Origin: DATBFG01 sp036558645
GTDB lineage: Bacteria > Acidobacteriota > Terriglobia > Terriglobales > Acidobacteriaceae
Direction: 5' to 3'
Assembly (NCBI GenBank): GCA_036558645.1
Contig: DATBFG010000019.1
Coordinates: 1-64,000, forward strand
DNA: 64,000 bases
In this document: piece by piece, positions 34,010 to 42,458 of the stretch
How the letters are laid out: each line of letters starts with the position of its first letter
Position numbering within the stretch: the stretch's first letter is position 1
Made by a program: the position numbers and the translations under genes
Notes under the pieces: model-generated
What the model saw: only the letters and a program-made list of their open reading frames with translations
The model's database searches: none
What the model was told of the DNA's origin: nothing

Positions 34010-35394
34010 CGCGCCACCTCCTCCACATCCACCTCTTCATCGGCATCTGCGGCCCGGACCGATCGTTCGCTGACTGCGACCAATCCAACAGCGGTGTCAA
34101 TCGCCGATCGCGTAGTCAACTCCGTGCAGCACCACAAAGAAGCATTCCCCAACTCCGGATAGAACTTCTTCAGCGGCAATCCCCCTACAATCTTGTGACC
34201 CAATACCCGACTATTGATCGCGTAAGGATCTTCGCTCGTCTGCACCACAAACTCATTAAACCGCGGCGCGCCACCAAACAAAACCTTGGCATGCTTACCG
34301 AACTGCTGCGCGGCATAGTTGGCCTTAGCTAGGTTTTGCTTTGCCAGCTCTTTCAGCCCCACTTTGCCGTAGATCGTCATGAAGATGTTGACCATCAGCG
34401 CAACCAACGCCTGGTTCGTGCAGATATTCGAGGTCGCCTTCTCGCGCCGTATATGCTGCTCCCGCGTTGCAAGTGTCAGGACAAATCCGCGCTTTCCATT
34501 CCGATCGACCGTTTGGCCAACCAACCGGCCAGGCATCTGGCGCACATACGCCTCGCGTGTTGCGATCACCCCACAATAAGGACCACCGAAACCCAACGGC
34601 ACTCCGAACGACTGCGCCTCCATGGCAACGATGTCAGCTTGTCGGGGAGGCTCTACAATGCCCAGGGAAACAGCTTCGGCGATGGAAACCACCAGCATGG
34701 CGCCATGCTTGTGCGCGATCTCGGCGATCGCATTTACGTCTTCGATCGTTCCAAAGAAATTGGGCGACTGGATCAGCACGCACGCTGTATCGGGCGTAAT
34801 TTCCTTCTCGAGCGCCTGCAGATCGATCCGCCCACTGTCCAGATAAGGGACAGCCTTGAGCGGCATCTCCTGGTTCATTGCATAGGTCCGCAACACCTCG
34901 CGATATTCCGGATGCAAGCTTTTCGCGACGACCACCGATTTTCGTCCGGTCAAGCGCACCGCCATCATCACAGCCTCGGTGGCGGCAGTCGAGCCGTCGT
35001 ACATGGAAGCATTCGCCACCTCCATGCCCGTCAGCTCACAGATCATGGTTTGAAATTCGAATATCGATTGCAGCGTTCCCTGCGAGATTTCCGCTTGATA
35101 AGGCGTGTACGCAGTAAGAAACTCACCGCGGGAGATCAGCGAATCGATAATGACCGGACGATAGTGAAAATAAGCTCCGGCTCCGAGAAAAGTACAGTAA
35201 CCGTCGCCGTTTTCACGGGAGCGCTCGCGAAACCAGTCGACGATCTCCGACTCCGCCATCTGTCGCGGAATTTTCAGGTCGCGTTCCAGTCGGTATTCCG
35301 CTGGAATCGGCGCAAACAAATCGTTGATAGATCGCGCGCCAATCGCTTTCAGCAGCGCTTCGCGGTCCGCGGGAGACTTGGGAAGGTAGCGCAT
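34006..35394 (-). CDS. gcvPA: Glycine dehydrogenase (decarboxylating) subunit 1
   Basis: N-terminal half of the split glycine decarboxylase; pairs with Gcv[37 protein letters not shown] and the [20 protein letters not shown] region are typical. 462 residues. TATATA (35400-35405) stands only five bases before ATG 35394, suggesting a leaderless start, although a GC-rich hairpin and 93 bases separate the gene from gcvH. Confidence 0.97.
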   Translation of the reverse strand: MRYLPKSPADREALLKAIGARSINDLFAPIPAEYRLERDLKIPRQMAESEIVDWFRERSRENGDGYCTFLGAGAYFHYRPVIIDSLISRGEFLTAYTPYQAEISQGTLQSIFEFQTMICELTGMEVANASMYDGSTAATEAVMMAVRLTGRKSVVVAKSLHPEYREVLRTYAMNQEMPLKAVPYLDSGRIDLQALEKEITPDTACVLIQSPNFFGTIEDVNAIAEIAHKHGAMLVVSIAEAVSLGIVEPPRQADIVAMEAQSFGVPLGFGGPYCGVIATREAYVRQMPGRLVGQTVDRNGKRGFVLTLATREQHIRREKATSNICTNQALVALMVNIFMTIYGKVGLKELAKQNLAKANYAAQQFGKHAKVLFGGAPRFNEFVVQTSEDPYAINSRVLGHKIVGGLPLKKFYPELGNASLWCCTELTTRSAIDTAVGLVAVSERSVRAADADEEVDVEEVAR

Positions 35395-35399
35395 AGCTT

Positions 35400-35405
35400 T
35401 ATATA
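35400..35405 (-). promoter_or_regulatory. Candidate -10 box (TATATA) five bases before gcvPA ATG
   Basis: The spacing would put the transcription start on the A of the ATG. No clear -35 element is seen. It could allow gcvPAB to be expressed apart from gcvTH. Confidence 0.35.
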
Positions 35406-35444
35406 GATGTAACTAAGACCCTATTCGTAGCAGCGAGGACAACC

Positions 35445-35462
35445 TAGCGCCGCCTCGGCGGC
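35445..35462. repeat. Dispersed hairpin repeat (third TAGCGCCG copy)
   Basis: TAGC is followed by GCCGCC (35449-35454), loop TC and GGCGGC (35457-35462). It lies in the gap between gcvPA and gcvH. Confidence 0.55.
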
Positions 35463-35487
35463 ATGCCCATAAGACGGCGTACTTACC

Positions 35488-35877
35488 CTAGTGCCCGCCT
35501 TCCTCCGCCACAAATTTCTCGTAATCCGCCGCTGACAGCAGCGAGTTCAGCTCGCCCGCGTCTTTCAGCTTAACTTTGATCATCCAGGCGCTGTGCGCAT
35601 CCTTATTAATCTTCTCGGGCGCAGTTGCCAGTTCCGGATTGGCCTCCGTCACCGTGCCGGTAGCTGGAGCGTAGAGATCGGAAACCGCCTTCACCGACTC
35701 CACCGACCCAAACGTCTTGCCGGCGGTGATCTCCGTGCCAGCCTTCGGCAGGTCAACGAACACGATGTCGCCGAGGGAATCCTGCGCATAACTGGTGATG
35801 CCGATCGTCGCGATCCCGCCGTCGGCTTTGATCCACTCATGTTCCTTGGTGTACTTGTAATCGGCTGGATAAGGCAT
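35488..35877 (-). CDS. gcvH: Glycine cleavage system H protein
   Basis: Carries the lipoyl arm that shuttles the aminomethyl group between P, T and L proteins. Start ATG 35877 gives MPYPADYKYTKEHEWIK, the normal N-terminus; an 18-residue extension from 35931 is of random composition. The lipoyl lysine is K63 in SVESVKAVSDLYAP. 129 residues is the usual size. Confidence 0.97.
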   Translation of the reverse strand: MPYPADYKYTKEHEWIKADGGIATIGITSYAQDSLGDIVFVDLPKAGTEITAGKTFGSVESVKAVSDLYAPATGTVTEANPELATAPEKINKDAHSAWMIKVKLKDAGELNSLLSAADYEKFVAEEGGH

Positions 35878-35970
35878 AGATGGCTTCTCGCTCCTGGCTT
35901 TTGGACTACGGCTGGTTCGTGGCGTTGGCAATTGCTGGCTACTGCTCCAAATGCCTTCCCCCTCAGTTCC

Positions 35971-36040
35971 AATTTTGCTTTGTCACTTCCAATCTTGCTT
36001 TGTCACGTCCAATCTTGCTTTGTCAGTTCCAATCGCTTTG
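35971..36040. repeat. 20-bp tandem repeat, three and a half copies
   Basis: Units 35971-35990, 35991-36010 and 36011-36030 follow the pattern AAT(C/T)TTGCTTTGTCA(C/G)(T/G)TCC with one to two differences each, plus a partial fourth. They lie between gcvT and gcvH and are directly followed by two palindromes. Confidence 0.9.
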
Positions 36041-36096
36041 AAAGGGCACGGCTTCAGCCGTGTCATCATGCTCCATTCAAACGCGGCTTTAGCCGC
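36041..36096. repeat. Acidobacterial-type dispersed palindromes
   Basis: AAAGGGCACGGCTTCAGCCGTG (two parts: CACGGCT 36047-36053, AGCCGTG 36056-36062) and GCGGCT/AGCCGC (36083-36096). Elements worded like these recur widely between genes in Acidobacteriota; that comparison is from memory. Confidence 0.65.
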
Positions 36097-36121
36097 TGAG
36101 GTACGACGTTAGTCATCTCAT

Positions 36122-37282
36122 TTACGCCGCCTTTTTCTGTCTCTTATAAAACGGCGTTGGAACCACCATGGCTTTCACGCCCTGGTCTCGGATCGCTACC
36201 TTCACATTCGTCCCCAGATAGGAATACTCAATCGGCACGTATGCCAACGCAATGTTCTTTTTCAAAAACGGCGCATGCGACCCGCTCGTGACGTATCCGA
36301 TCTCTCGCCCTGAGTCATCGAGCACCTTATAGTCATCTCGCGCGATTCCTCGATCCAGCATCTCGAGGCCTACCAAAGAACGCTTTACGGTTTTCCGCGC
36401 CGCTTCGAGCGCCTCGCGTCCGACGAACTCAGGCTTTTCCATCTTGCAGAAGCGGTCAAGCCCCACCTCCCAGACGTTAATCGAGTCCGAGATCTCGTGA
36501 CCGTATAAAGGCAGCTTGCCTTCCAGACGTAGCGTGTTGCGGGCGCCCAGGCCGCAGGCCACTACCTTGAACACGGCGCCAGTCTGCAGCAACTTGTTCC
36601 AGACCATCGCGCTGGTCGCTTCATCCGACGGGATATAGATTTCAAAACCATCCTCAGCCGTATAGCCCGTTCGTGCGATCAGGATGTCCTTAAGCCCGCA
36701 AACCGTTCCTCGCGTTAACCAGTAGAACTTCACCGCGGAAAGGTCAGCATCAGTCAACTTCTGCAACAGATTCACACCCATCGGGCCTTGGATTGCGATC
36801 TGCGTGAAGTCGTCCGAAAGGTTTTCGACCTTGCAATCGAATCCCTTGGTGTTGTCCCGCACCCAATTGAAGTCTTTTTCCCGAGTTCCGGCGTTGATCA
36901 CCAGCAGATAGTCATCCGCGCCCAACCGGTGGACGATGACATCATCGACAAATGTTCCCTGCGGATAAAGCAGTGCAGAATACTGCGCCTGTCCGACCGC
37001 CAACCGGGACGCATCGTTCATCGAGATGTGCTGCACAGCCTCGAGGGCACCTCGTCCCGAGACGCGAATGTCACCCATGTGACTGACGTCGAACAGGCCT
37101 ACATGGGTCCGCACCGCATTGTGTTCTTTGATGATCCCGCCGGAAGATGGGTACTCCACCGGCATGTCCCAGCCATTGAACTCGACCATCTTCGCCCCCA
37201 TCTGGCGATGGACGGCATTCAAGGCGGTCTTGCGAATTGTCGGCGTGGTAGCCTCGACAGCGGGCAATCGAACCTCGATCAC
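36122..37282 (-). CDS. gcvT: Aminomethyltransferase (glycine cleavage T protein)
   Basis: Transfers the methylene group from lipoyl-H protein to tetrahydrofolate. NAVHRQMGAKMVEFNGWDMP, GLFDVSHMGD, GPMGVNLLQKL-like and RTGYTAEDGFEIY are family hallmarks; the catalytic Asp lies in the SYPSSGG...FDVSHMG-type N-terminal region. 386 residues with a C-terminal RQKKAA tail. The start is GTG 37282; there are ATGs further in. No glycine riboswitch pattern was found in the 222 bases upstream. The L protein gene is not in the window. Confidence 0.96.
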   Translation of the reverse strand: MIEVRLPAVEATTPTIRKTALNAVHRQMGAKMVEFNGWDMPVEYPSSGGIIKEHNAVRTHVGLFDVSHMGDIRVSGRGALEAVQHISMNDASRLAVGQAQYSALLYPQGTFVDDVIVHRLGADDYLLVINAGTREKDFNWVRDNTKGFDCKVENLSDDFTQIAIQGPMGVNLLQKLTDADLSAVKFYWLTRGTVCGLKDILIARTGYTAEDGFEIYIPSDEATSAMVWNKLLQTGAVFKVVACGLGARNTLRLEGKLPLYGHEISDSINVWEVGLDRFCKMEKPEFVGREALEAARKTVKRSLVGLEMLDRGIARDDYKVLDDSGREIGYVTSGSHAPFLKKNIALAYVPIEYSYLGTNVKVAIRDQGVKAMVVPTPFYKRQKKAA

Positions 37283-37310
37283 GAGCAGTGGCTGAGCTGC
37301 TCAGGTAGTG

Positions 37311-37374
37311 GGACTCATTAAACTATCACGTGCTTTTTCAGCGGGTCAATGAAGCAGCTTTAGTAATTCAGTCC
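37311..37374. repeat. Imperfect palindrome upstream of gcvT
   Basis: GGACT (37311-37315) and ATTA (37317-37320) pair with TAAT (37364-37367) and AGTCC (37370-37374); inside, GGTCAATGA (37344-37352) recalls the core of the palindromes at 41606, 43276 and 44395. Role unknown. Confidence 0.4.
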
Positions 37375-37504
37375 GGGCCGCCCTCCCATCGACTACTGGC
37401 GCTTGGCTCTCAAGTTCGAAATTCTGAAATCTGACTTCTGACTTTCATTACTCCGGTTACCTCGGGCACTTTCGCCCACCTCACTCGCGCGATACAGTCT
37501 CCCC

Positions 37505-37699
37505 ATGAGCACCGGAACCGGCAAAGCGAAATACCGCTGCATGCAATGCGAGCAATCCGAAGATAAATGTGAGTGCGAGAAATACTGCGCCTTCTGCCAG
37601 GGACAGGTTGACATTCGCCTGTGCCACGACGGTCTTTATTATTGTCCGCCTTGCCGCGAGGCCTGCGACTACAAGACCGACGACGCGGCCCGCTCATAA
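37505..37699 (+). CDS. Small Cys-rich, zinc-ribbon-like protein
   Basis: 64 residues with nine cysteines arranged as pairs: CMQCEQ, CECEKYCAFC, LCHDGLYYCPPC and C at the end. The spacing suggests two small zinc-binding knuckles. It has its own ATG at 37505, 15 bases after a TACAGT -10-like sequence. Homology is not recognised. Codon use and the Cys periodicity argue for a real gene rather than chance. Confidence 0.65.
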   Translation: MSTGTGKAKYRCMQCEQSEDKCECEKYCAFCQGQVDIRLCHDGLYYCPPCREACDYKTDDAARS

Positions 37700-37782
37700 T
37701 CCGGACTACTCGACTTTCCATCCTTCTCCGATCAGGGCTAACATCGATCTGACCCACAATCCTTCGGCCCGTTGGAGACACC

Positions 37783-38091
37783 ATGATCGCGCGCCTGTGG
37801 CACGGTTGGACCACACCACAAAATGCGGACACCTATCAGAACCTGCTGAAAGACAAGATTCTTCCCGAAATCCACCGAGTGGCGGGATACAAAGGCGCCT
37901 ATGTTTTGCGGCGCGAAGCCGGACATGAGGTCGAGTTCATTACCCTGACGATGTTTGAATCAATGGACGCAGTCCGCTCCTTCGCAGGAAAAGATCACGA
38001 AAAAGCCGTCGTCCTGCCGGAAGCAGAAAAACTGCTGGCCCACTTTGACGGCCGCTCGGCACACTACGAGGTCGTTCTTAAGCAGGACTAG
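37783..38091 (+). CDS. ABM-like (antibiotic biosynthesis monooxygenase fold) small protein
   Basis: 102 residues. MIARLWHGWTTPQNADTYQN, LPEIHRVAGYKGAYVL and FESMDAVRSFAGKDHEKAVV follow the dimeric alpha+beta barrel pattern of ABM-domain proteins. Many family members are small oxygenases or haem/ligand-binding proteins; the substrate cannot be assigned. Single gene, flanked by short gaps. Confidence 0.78.
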   Translation: MIARLWHGWTTPQNADTYQNLLKDKILPEIHRVAGYKGAYVLRREAGHEVEFITLTMFESMDAVRSFAGKDHEKAVVLPEAEKLLAHFDGRSAHYEVVLKQD

Positions 38092-38139
38092 CACGCCTGC
38101 CGTAGGATGCAGTAGGTTCGGTGCTCAGCACTGGCCAGC

Positions 38140-38628
38140 CTAATCCGTGGATTGCTTCCCCGGAATCAGTACTGCAACAGTCGCGACGCATTTCCATGTA
38201 CCGTTGTTTCTTGTCCAGGTATCGACAAAGCGCTCGCGCTTCACGTATTTCCTGCCTCTGTCCACGCCCGTGGTGCGAAAGATTCCGACCACTACTGCTG
38301 AGTCGCCATAGACCTCGACTGAGCTTTCTTCAGTTACGGAGTGCGCGGGAGGATGGTAATCGGGGGCCTTAATGCTGGCCAGGAATTCGGCCTTCGACTG
38401 CATGCTGCCATCGATGTCCACGGACTTGAGCGTGTCGGCCAGAAGGAGATCGAGGGCTTTGATATCTTTCGCTTCAAGAGCGCGGTTCCAGGAATTGTCC
38501 AAGGCGAGCACGAGTTTGCCCTCGTCGGAACGCCGACTGTCCTGCGCATGCGCCACTGACAGCGTAAGCATCAGTATGGCTAGGGTCCAAACATGGCGAA
38601 AAGATGGATGAAGGTTATGGTAGTTCAT
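38140..38628 (-). CDS. Secreted NTF2-like (DUF4440-type) protein
   Basis: 162 residues from ATG 38628. A signal peptide (HVWTLAILMLTLSVAHAQ) precedes a DUF4440/SnoaL-like domain: NSWNRALEAKDIKALDLLLADTL, then VYGDSAVVVGIFRTTGV and FVDTWTRNNGTWKCVATV. The longer frame to 38694 adds residues without signal character. Function unknown; second of three such proteins in the window. Confidence 0.83.
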   Translation of the reverse strand: MNYHNLHPSFRHVWTLAILMLTLSVAHAQDSRRSDEGKLVLALDNSWNRALEAKDIKALDLLLADTLKSVDIDGSMQSKAEFLASIKAPDYHPPAHSVTEESSVEVYGDSAVVVGIFRTTGVDRGRKYVKRERFVDTWTRNNGTWKCVATVAVLIPGKQSTD

Positions 38629-38712
38629 GATGACCTGGATTTTCGACACAAACACCTCTTGGCAGTCGTCCCAGAGACCTGAATGGTAGGGCATCGTCGC
38701 TCGGTTGACATA

Positions 38713-39237
38713 TTAGGCGGGACTAAAGGGTGCCTTCGCCACCTTGTAACGGAATAGTCTCTTACATTCGTCTCGCAGAAAACCGCCGATGACAGGGACA
38801 GAGTGATTGCCTTTCTCCAAGACCTCCCGGCAGGAAATGAGACAGGCTCGCCACTTGTATTCTTCCGTCCCCCGTTTCTGGCCATACGCCGCGATGTCTT
38901 CTTGAGAAACTCCGTACACGACGGCGCCAATTCTCGCCCACACGCACGCACCTGCACACATCGCACAGGGCTCGTGGGTTGTGTAGAGCACGAAGTCGGT
39001 CAAATAGCGGCCATAGCCGCTCGATACGTATTTGAGTGTTTCCAACTCCACGTGCTTGATGCTTGACCCCGACGTTTTCACCCGGTTCCCTGCGCTGGCG
39101 ATGACCACTTCACCTCGATCCCCCACGCGGGTGATGACAGCCCCGATGGCATAATCTCCGCGGTCGCGTGCGCGCTTCGCTTCCGCAATTGCTAACTCCA
39201 TAAACTTTTTCTTCGGTTTGTACGAAGCAGCGATCAT
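38713..39237 (-). CDS. Nucleoside/nucleobase deaminase (CDA fold)
   Basis: 174 residues from ATG 39237. Zinc motifs are HVE at 62-64 and PCAMC with C91 and C94; the region FMELAIAEAKRARDRGDYAIGAV resembles TadA/guanine-deaminase proteins. The substrate (guanine, cytosine or tRNA adenosine) cannot be fixed; the C-terminal KWRACLISCREVLEKGNHSV differs from TadA. Frames upstream of 39237 look non-coding. Cytoplasmic. Confidence 0.83.
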   Translation of the reverse strand: MIAASYKPKKKFMELAIAEAKRARDRGDYAIGAVITRVGDRGEVVIASAGNRVKTSGSSIKHVELETLKYVSSGYGRYLTDFVLYTTHEPCAMCAGACVWARIGAVVYGVSQEDIAAYGQKRGTEEYKWRACLISCREVLEKGNHSVPVIGGFLRDECKRLFRYKVAKAPFSPA

Positions 39238-39346
39238 GTAGGGATCATATCGTTTCCTGGGCTGAGGCACATCAATCTTCGGGAGAAGAAAGGATGCAAG
39301 TTTTCGGCACACCTGTTCACAACAATGACCAGTTGAAATCAAGCCC

Positions 39347-39397
39347 TTGACGACGACCTTGTCAATAAGGCAGCCTTTGTCGCATTTGGCATCGACC
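39347..39397. repeat. Palindromic element G of the 39-44 kb family
   Basis: TTGAC (39347-39351) pairs with GTCAA (39361-39365). The downstream part (TCGCATTTGGC...CGACC, 39380-39397) resembles element E at 43290-43311. It ends four bases before the FG-GAP gene. It is the weakest member of the family. Confidence 0.4.
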
Positions 39398-39401
39398 CTT
39401 A

Positions 39402-40490
39402 GTGTGCCTGGCGCTCAGTCTTTTCTTCTCCCTGCCCGCGTCTTTGTTTGGTGCAACTTGCTTTGCGCCACCCATTGAGATTGAGACCGAAATGCGAGGA
39501 GCGGGCATCGTTGTGGGAGACTTGAACAACGACGGCTTCCCGGATTTCATCGTTTCTGATTGTGGAACCGGTTCGGCAGGAACGGTTTATCTGGGCAGAG
39601 GAGATGGAACGTTTCGTCATGGCCGAATGAAGACATTCTCCCGGTGTGCCAGCAGCCTTGCATTGGCCGATTTCAACCACGATGGCAACCTGGACTTGGC
39701 CGCCGCCCAAGGCAGTGCTGCAGGGGTGTTGTTGGGTAATGGGGATGGGACTTTTCAAGCCGAAAAGCACTATCCGAGTGGAGATGTTGCGTACAGCGTC
39801 GCTGTTGGCGATTTCAACAATGATGGCAATCCTGACATGCTGGTGGACGACCATTTTCTCGGAACCCATTATTTCTTCGCGGGAAATGGCGATGGCACTT
39901 TTCAAGCGGGTAAACGGATTCCTAAGACTTTAGGTGACTCATCCAGCCAGTGGAGCACCGCAGCTGACTTCAATGCAGACGGTAATTTGGACTTCGTTTT
40001 CCTTGGAACTTCCCTCGTCCTATCGCTTGGGAATGGCGACGGCACCTTCGGCAAGCATTTTTCCTACCCAGGTGGGTTCTTCACGGTAGGGGATCTGAAT
40101 CTTGATCAAATACCCGACATCGTCGTAGTAAGTGCCGGAGGAAATAACAGTCAGATGACAGTTCTCTTAGGTAACGGTGATGGATCGATGAGCGCGCTTG
40201 CACCTCTGCCAACTCCGAACCAAATATACCCAGCCATTGGAGACTTGAACCAGGACGGCATTCCGGACGTGGCGTTGGGCAATCTTCATTTTCCCAATAT
40301 CTCCATCATGTACGGCACCGGCGACGGCACTTTTCAGAATCGGCTCTTAGTCAACACCAAGGTGACTGAGCAAGTGAAGCTGGCGGACTTTAACCAGGAT
40401 GGTTTAGTCGATATCTTGACATGGACACGCGGCGACGTTCGCGATGGTGTAAACATCATGTTGAGTACGGGAGAGTGCCAGGGGTTTTGA
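39402..40490 (+). CDS. Secreted FG-GAP/VCBS-repeat protein
   Basis: 362 residues. The N-terminus CLALSLFFSLPASLFGATC is a signal-peptide-like stretch; the start is GTG 39402 (a stop at 39366-39368 limits alternatives). Six or seven repeats carry the calcium-loop motif, e.g. LGNGDGTFQAE and DFNNDGNPDMLVDD, each preceded by DxNxDGxxD. This is an integrin-alpha-like beta-propeller, exported. Its stop codon lies inside element A (40481-40530). Confidence 0.87.
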   Translation: MCLALSLFFSLPASLFGATCFAPPIEIETEMRGAGIVVGDLNNDGFPDFIVSDCGTGSAGTVYLGRGDGTFRHGRMKTFSRCASSLALADFNHDGNLDLAAAQGSAAGVLLGNGDGTFQAEKHYPSGDVAYSVAVGDFNNDGNPDMLVDDHFLGTHYFFAGNGDGTFQAGKRIPKTLGDSSSQWSTAADFNADGNLDFVFLGTSLVLSLGNGDGTFGKHFSYPGGFFTVGDLNLDQIPDIVVVSAGGNNSQMTVLLGNGDGSMSALAPLPTPNQIYPAIGDLNQDGIPDVALGNLHFPNISIMYGTGDGTFQNRLLVNTKVTEQVKLADFNQDGLVDILTWTRGDVRDGVNIMLSTGECQGF

Positions 40491-40530
40491 GCGCAAGCGC
40501 CTTGATAACAACAGTTGCACCAGCGCGCGG
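40481..40530. repeat. Palindromic element A
   Basis: GGGGTTTTGAGCGC (40481-40494) is identical to 42383-42396 in element C, and TGATAACAACAGTTG (40503-40517) is identical to 41625-41639 in element B. GCGC-AA-GCGC (40491-40500) is a local palindrome. The element contains the stop codon of the FG-GAP gene. Confidence 0.65.
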
Positions 40531-40764
40531 GTTTTCCTGCCCAACTCATCTCGTATAAGCTGCTGCCGCGTCTTTCCGCGACCTTACCCCTGTGTCTTGT
40601 TTTCCTTCCTGTGGAGGATAACCGTGCTGCTGAGTAAGTAAAACGTTTGGTCCAGTTTGAAGCGGAAGTCTTGCATGACGCTAGCCGGTTCTTCTGCGCC
40701 TTTGCCCAACGTGGGCACAAACCTCCTTCATCCGCGAGCTCGTTTTCTGCGCCGGGGCAATGAA

Positions 40765-41442
40765 CTACGGACAGCGTTTACGCTGGGAGGCCTTCTTAAT
40801 GTAGGGGACCGCGTCAGGCGTCTTGCAGGTTGTCTCGCCGTAGTCGACCTTAACCTTGCCGATGCGCTTTGCGGCATCGATAGCGTTGGTTCGGCACGAA
40901 GGCTTGAAGACTCCGATCGAGATAAGCGCGCCGTTCATCGCGTGCCGAGCCCAGTTCGGGGAGGTGTGTATCTCCTTCTCGATGGTCTTGAGGATTCTCC
41001 CGGCATCGGCGTCACTGATGGAGTCGGGCTCGTCCTTCAAGATGGCACTAAGGATGCCGTACCCCATCTCGCGCGTGAACTCGTCGGACGAGGCCATCCA
41101 GGAGCGCATGGTCTCTTTGGCGATCGAACTTTGCACGAGCAGCCCGGTCAAATAGCAGCCGAGGAAGTGAGCCTGCCCATCCCTCAGTAGTCGATCTGCG
41201 TCGGCGCGAGTGAGCCGCTGCGGGTCCGAAATCTGCAGCGCAAGAATACGCGCTTCCGCGTTGCCGGTCCTCCAAAGCTCCATCGCGAGCGTGTGGTCGA
41301 CCTTGATCTTCTTCTGCAGCTTCGCGATCTCCGAGGTTAGGGCACCGAACACGTTGTCGCCCGAGCCGTGGCGCTTGTAGATGGCGGCCGTCTGGGGTTT
41401 TCCGTGTTTCTTAAGAGTCGCCAGGATCTCTACGGCATTCAT
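40765..41442 (-). CDS. DNA alkylation repair protein, AlkD-like
   Basis: 225 residues from ATG 41442, behind GAGGAG. Helical HEAT-like repeats match the AlkD/DNA-alkylation family: YKRHGSGDNVFGALTSEIAKL, ELWRTGNAEARILAL, MGYGILSAILK and ARHAMNGALISIG. The C-terminal DYGETTCKTPDAVPYI is also typical. AlkD proteins excise bulky alkylated bases; catalytic residues differ in many relatives and were not verified. Single-gene unit between palindromic elements A and B. Confidence 0.87.
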   Translation of the reverse strand: MNAVEILATLKKHGKPQTAAIYKRHGSGDNVFGALTSEIAKLQKKIKVDHTLAMELWRTGNAEARILALQISDPQRLTRADADRLLRDGQAHFLGCYLTGLLVQSSIAKETMRSWMASSDEFTREMGYGILSAILKDEPDSISDADAGRILKTIEKEIHTSPNWARHAMNGALISIGVFKPSCRTNAIDAAKRIGKVKVDYGETTCKTPDAVPYIKKASQRKRCP

Positions 41443-41605
41443 AGCTCCTCCTGAGCCGGCCGAAGCTGGAACAAGGCATCGCGGCATCGCCCGGGTGGTC
41501 ATACCGGCTCGCGGTTATGCGGATTCTAACCCACCCGGCTCCGCGTTCCGTAGTTGTGCTTCATATCTTTGCTGGGAGGACCGGAAGACAGGGTCCAGCC
41601 CGGAT

Positions 41606-41661
41606 GTCAATGAGTGCAATCGTCTGATAACAACAGTTGGCGTCAGGATTGCGCCGTTGAC
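41606..41661. repeat. Palindromic element B
   Basis: A folded 56-base element: GTCAA (41606-41610) pairs TTGAC (41657-41661), CAATC (41617-41621) pairs GATTG (41647-41651), and CTGA (41624-41627) pairs TCAG (41643-41646). The left arm carries unpaired TGAGTG and GT, the right arm CGCCG. It shares exact blocks with elements A and E. Confidence 0.75.
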
Positions 41662-41683
41662 CAGGAGTTCTCGATCCGCGTCA

Positions 41684-42235
41684 CTATTTCGAGTAACGGA
41701 GCGCAACACATCCCGATTGAAAAGTCTTTGTCTCAACAAGTTTCAATTGTAGTTTCTCCGGCAGGCTAACACCTTCCAACAGCCGTCTCCCCTCACCCAC
41801 TACGATTGGCCCAACGACAAAACAAAATTCATCAACCAGACCAAGCTCGATAAGTTGTGTCGGAATGTCTACACCGCCGACCAGGATATTTTTGCCTTGC
41901 TCGCCTTTCAACTTAAGTATTTCGTCATGAAGATTCGTACGAACAATTCTCGTATTTTTATCTTCAACTCTGTCTAGTGATCGCGAAAATACAATTTTCT
42001 TGATGGAGTCAAATGCTCGAGCAAATTCGTTCGTTGCTTTTGTCATCGACTGGTTTTTCGCGACTTCGGGCCAAAAAGGAACCATCAATTGATAGGTTTT
42101 ACGCCCACAGACGAGCAGATCAACATCTCGCATGAGGTGCGTAAAATATTCATGCGTTTCTTCATCAGCATGTTGTTTGGTGTGGTCGCAGCAGCCGTCC
42201 AGGGTAATGTTGAGTCCGAAAATTACATTTCTCAT
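41684..42235 (-). CDS. RibD C-terminal / dihydrofolate-reductase-like reductase
   Basis: 183 residues. MRNVIFGLNITLDGCCDH, DLLVCGRKTYQLM, KKIVFSRSLDRVED, ILVGGVDIPTQLIELGLVDEF and VVGEGRRLLEG fit the RibD C-terminal/YwjB family of NADPH-linked reductases. The substrate is unknown; it is probably not a classical DHFR. Base composition appears richer in A+T than neighbouring core genes, as expected for a transferred gene. Single gene between elements B and C. Confidence 0.87.
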   Translation of the reverse strand: MRNVIFGLNITLDGCCDHTKQHADEETHEYFTHLMRDVDLLVCGRKTYQLMVPFWPEVAKNQSMTKATNEFARAFDSIKKIVFSRSLDRVEDKNTRIVRTNLHDEILKLKGEQGKNILVGGVDIPTQLIELGLVDEFCFVVGPIVVGEGRRLLEGVSLPEKLQLKLVETKTFQSGCVALRYSK

Positions 42236-42346
42236 TGCCCACGCCCCAATTGAGACACTTTCAGCCTTAACTATGGGCCCAGTCCCGGGAAGTCGGCAAT
42301 TCGGAAAAGACGAAGCCGTCGATCAGTTTGCGAAAAATCGTGATGA

Positions 42347-42415
42347 CGCTCATTGACCATTGTGGGCCGAAAGACTCTGTTCGGGGTTTTGAGCGCTAAC
42401 GCATGTTTGCGTCAA
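42347..42415. repeat. Palindromic element C
   Basis: CGCTCA (42347-42352) pairs TGAGCG (42390-42395) around an inner stem CCGAA (42367-42371) / TTCGG (42380-42384); a third small stem ACGCA (42399-42403) / TGCGT (42408-42412) follows. GGGGTTTTGAGCGC is shared with element A; CGCATGTTTGCGTCAA (42400-42415) is shared with element E. Confidence 0.75.
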
Positions 42416-42458
42416 TCGTGTTCAAGATTGTGCAGAATGGGGCATAATTCTGTTCCAG

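Noticed and set aside
37283..37504. Glycine riboswitch upstream of gcvT
   Set aside because: Neither the conserved glycine-aptamer core nor a tandem aptamer pattern is visible; only an unrelated imperfect palindrome is present.
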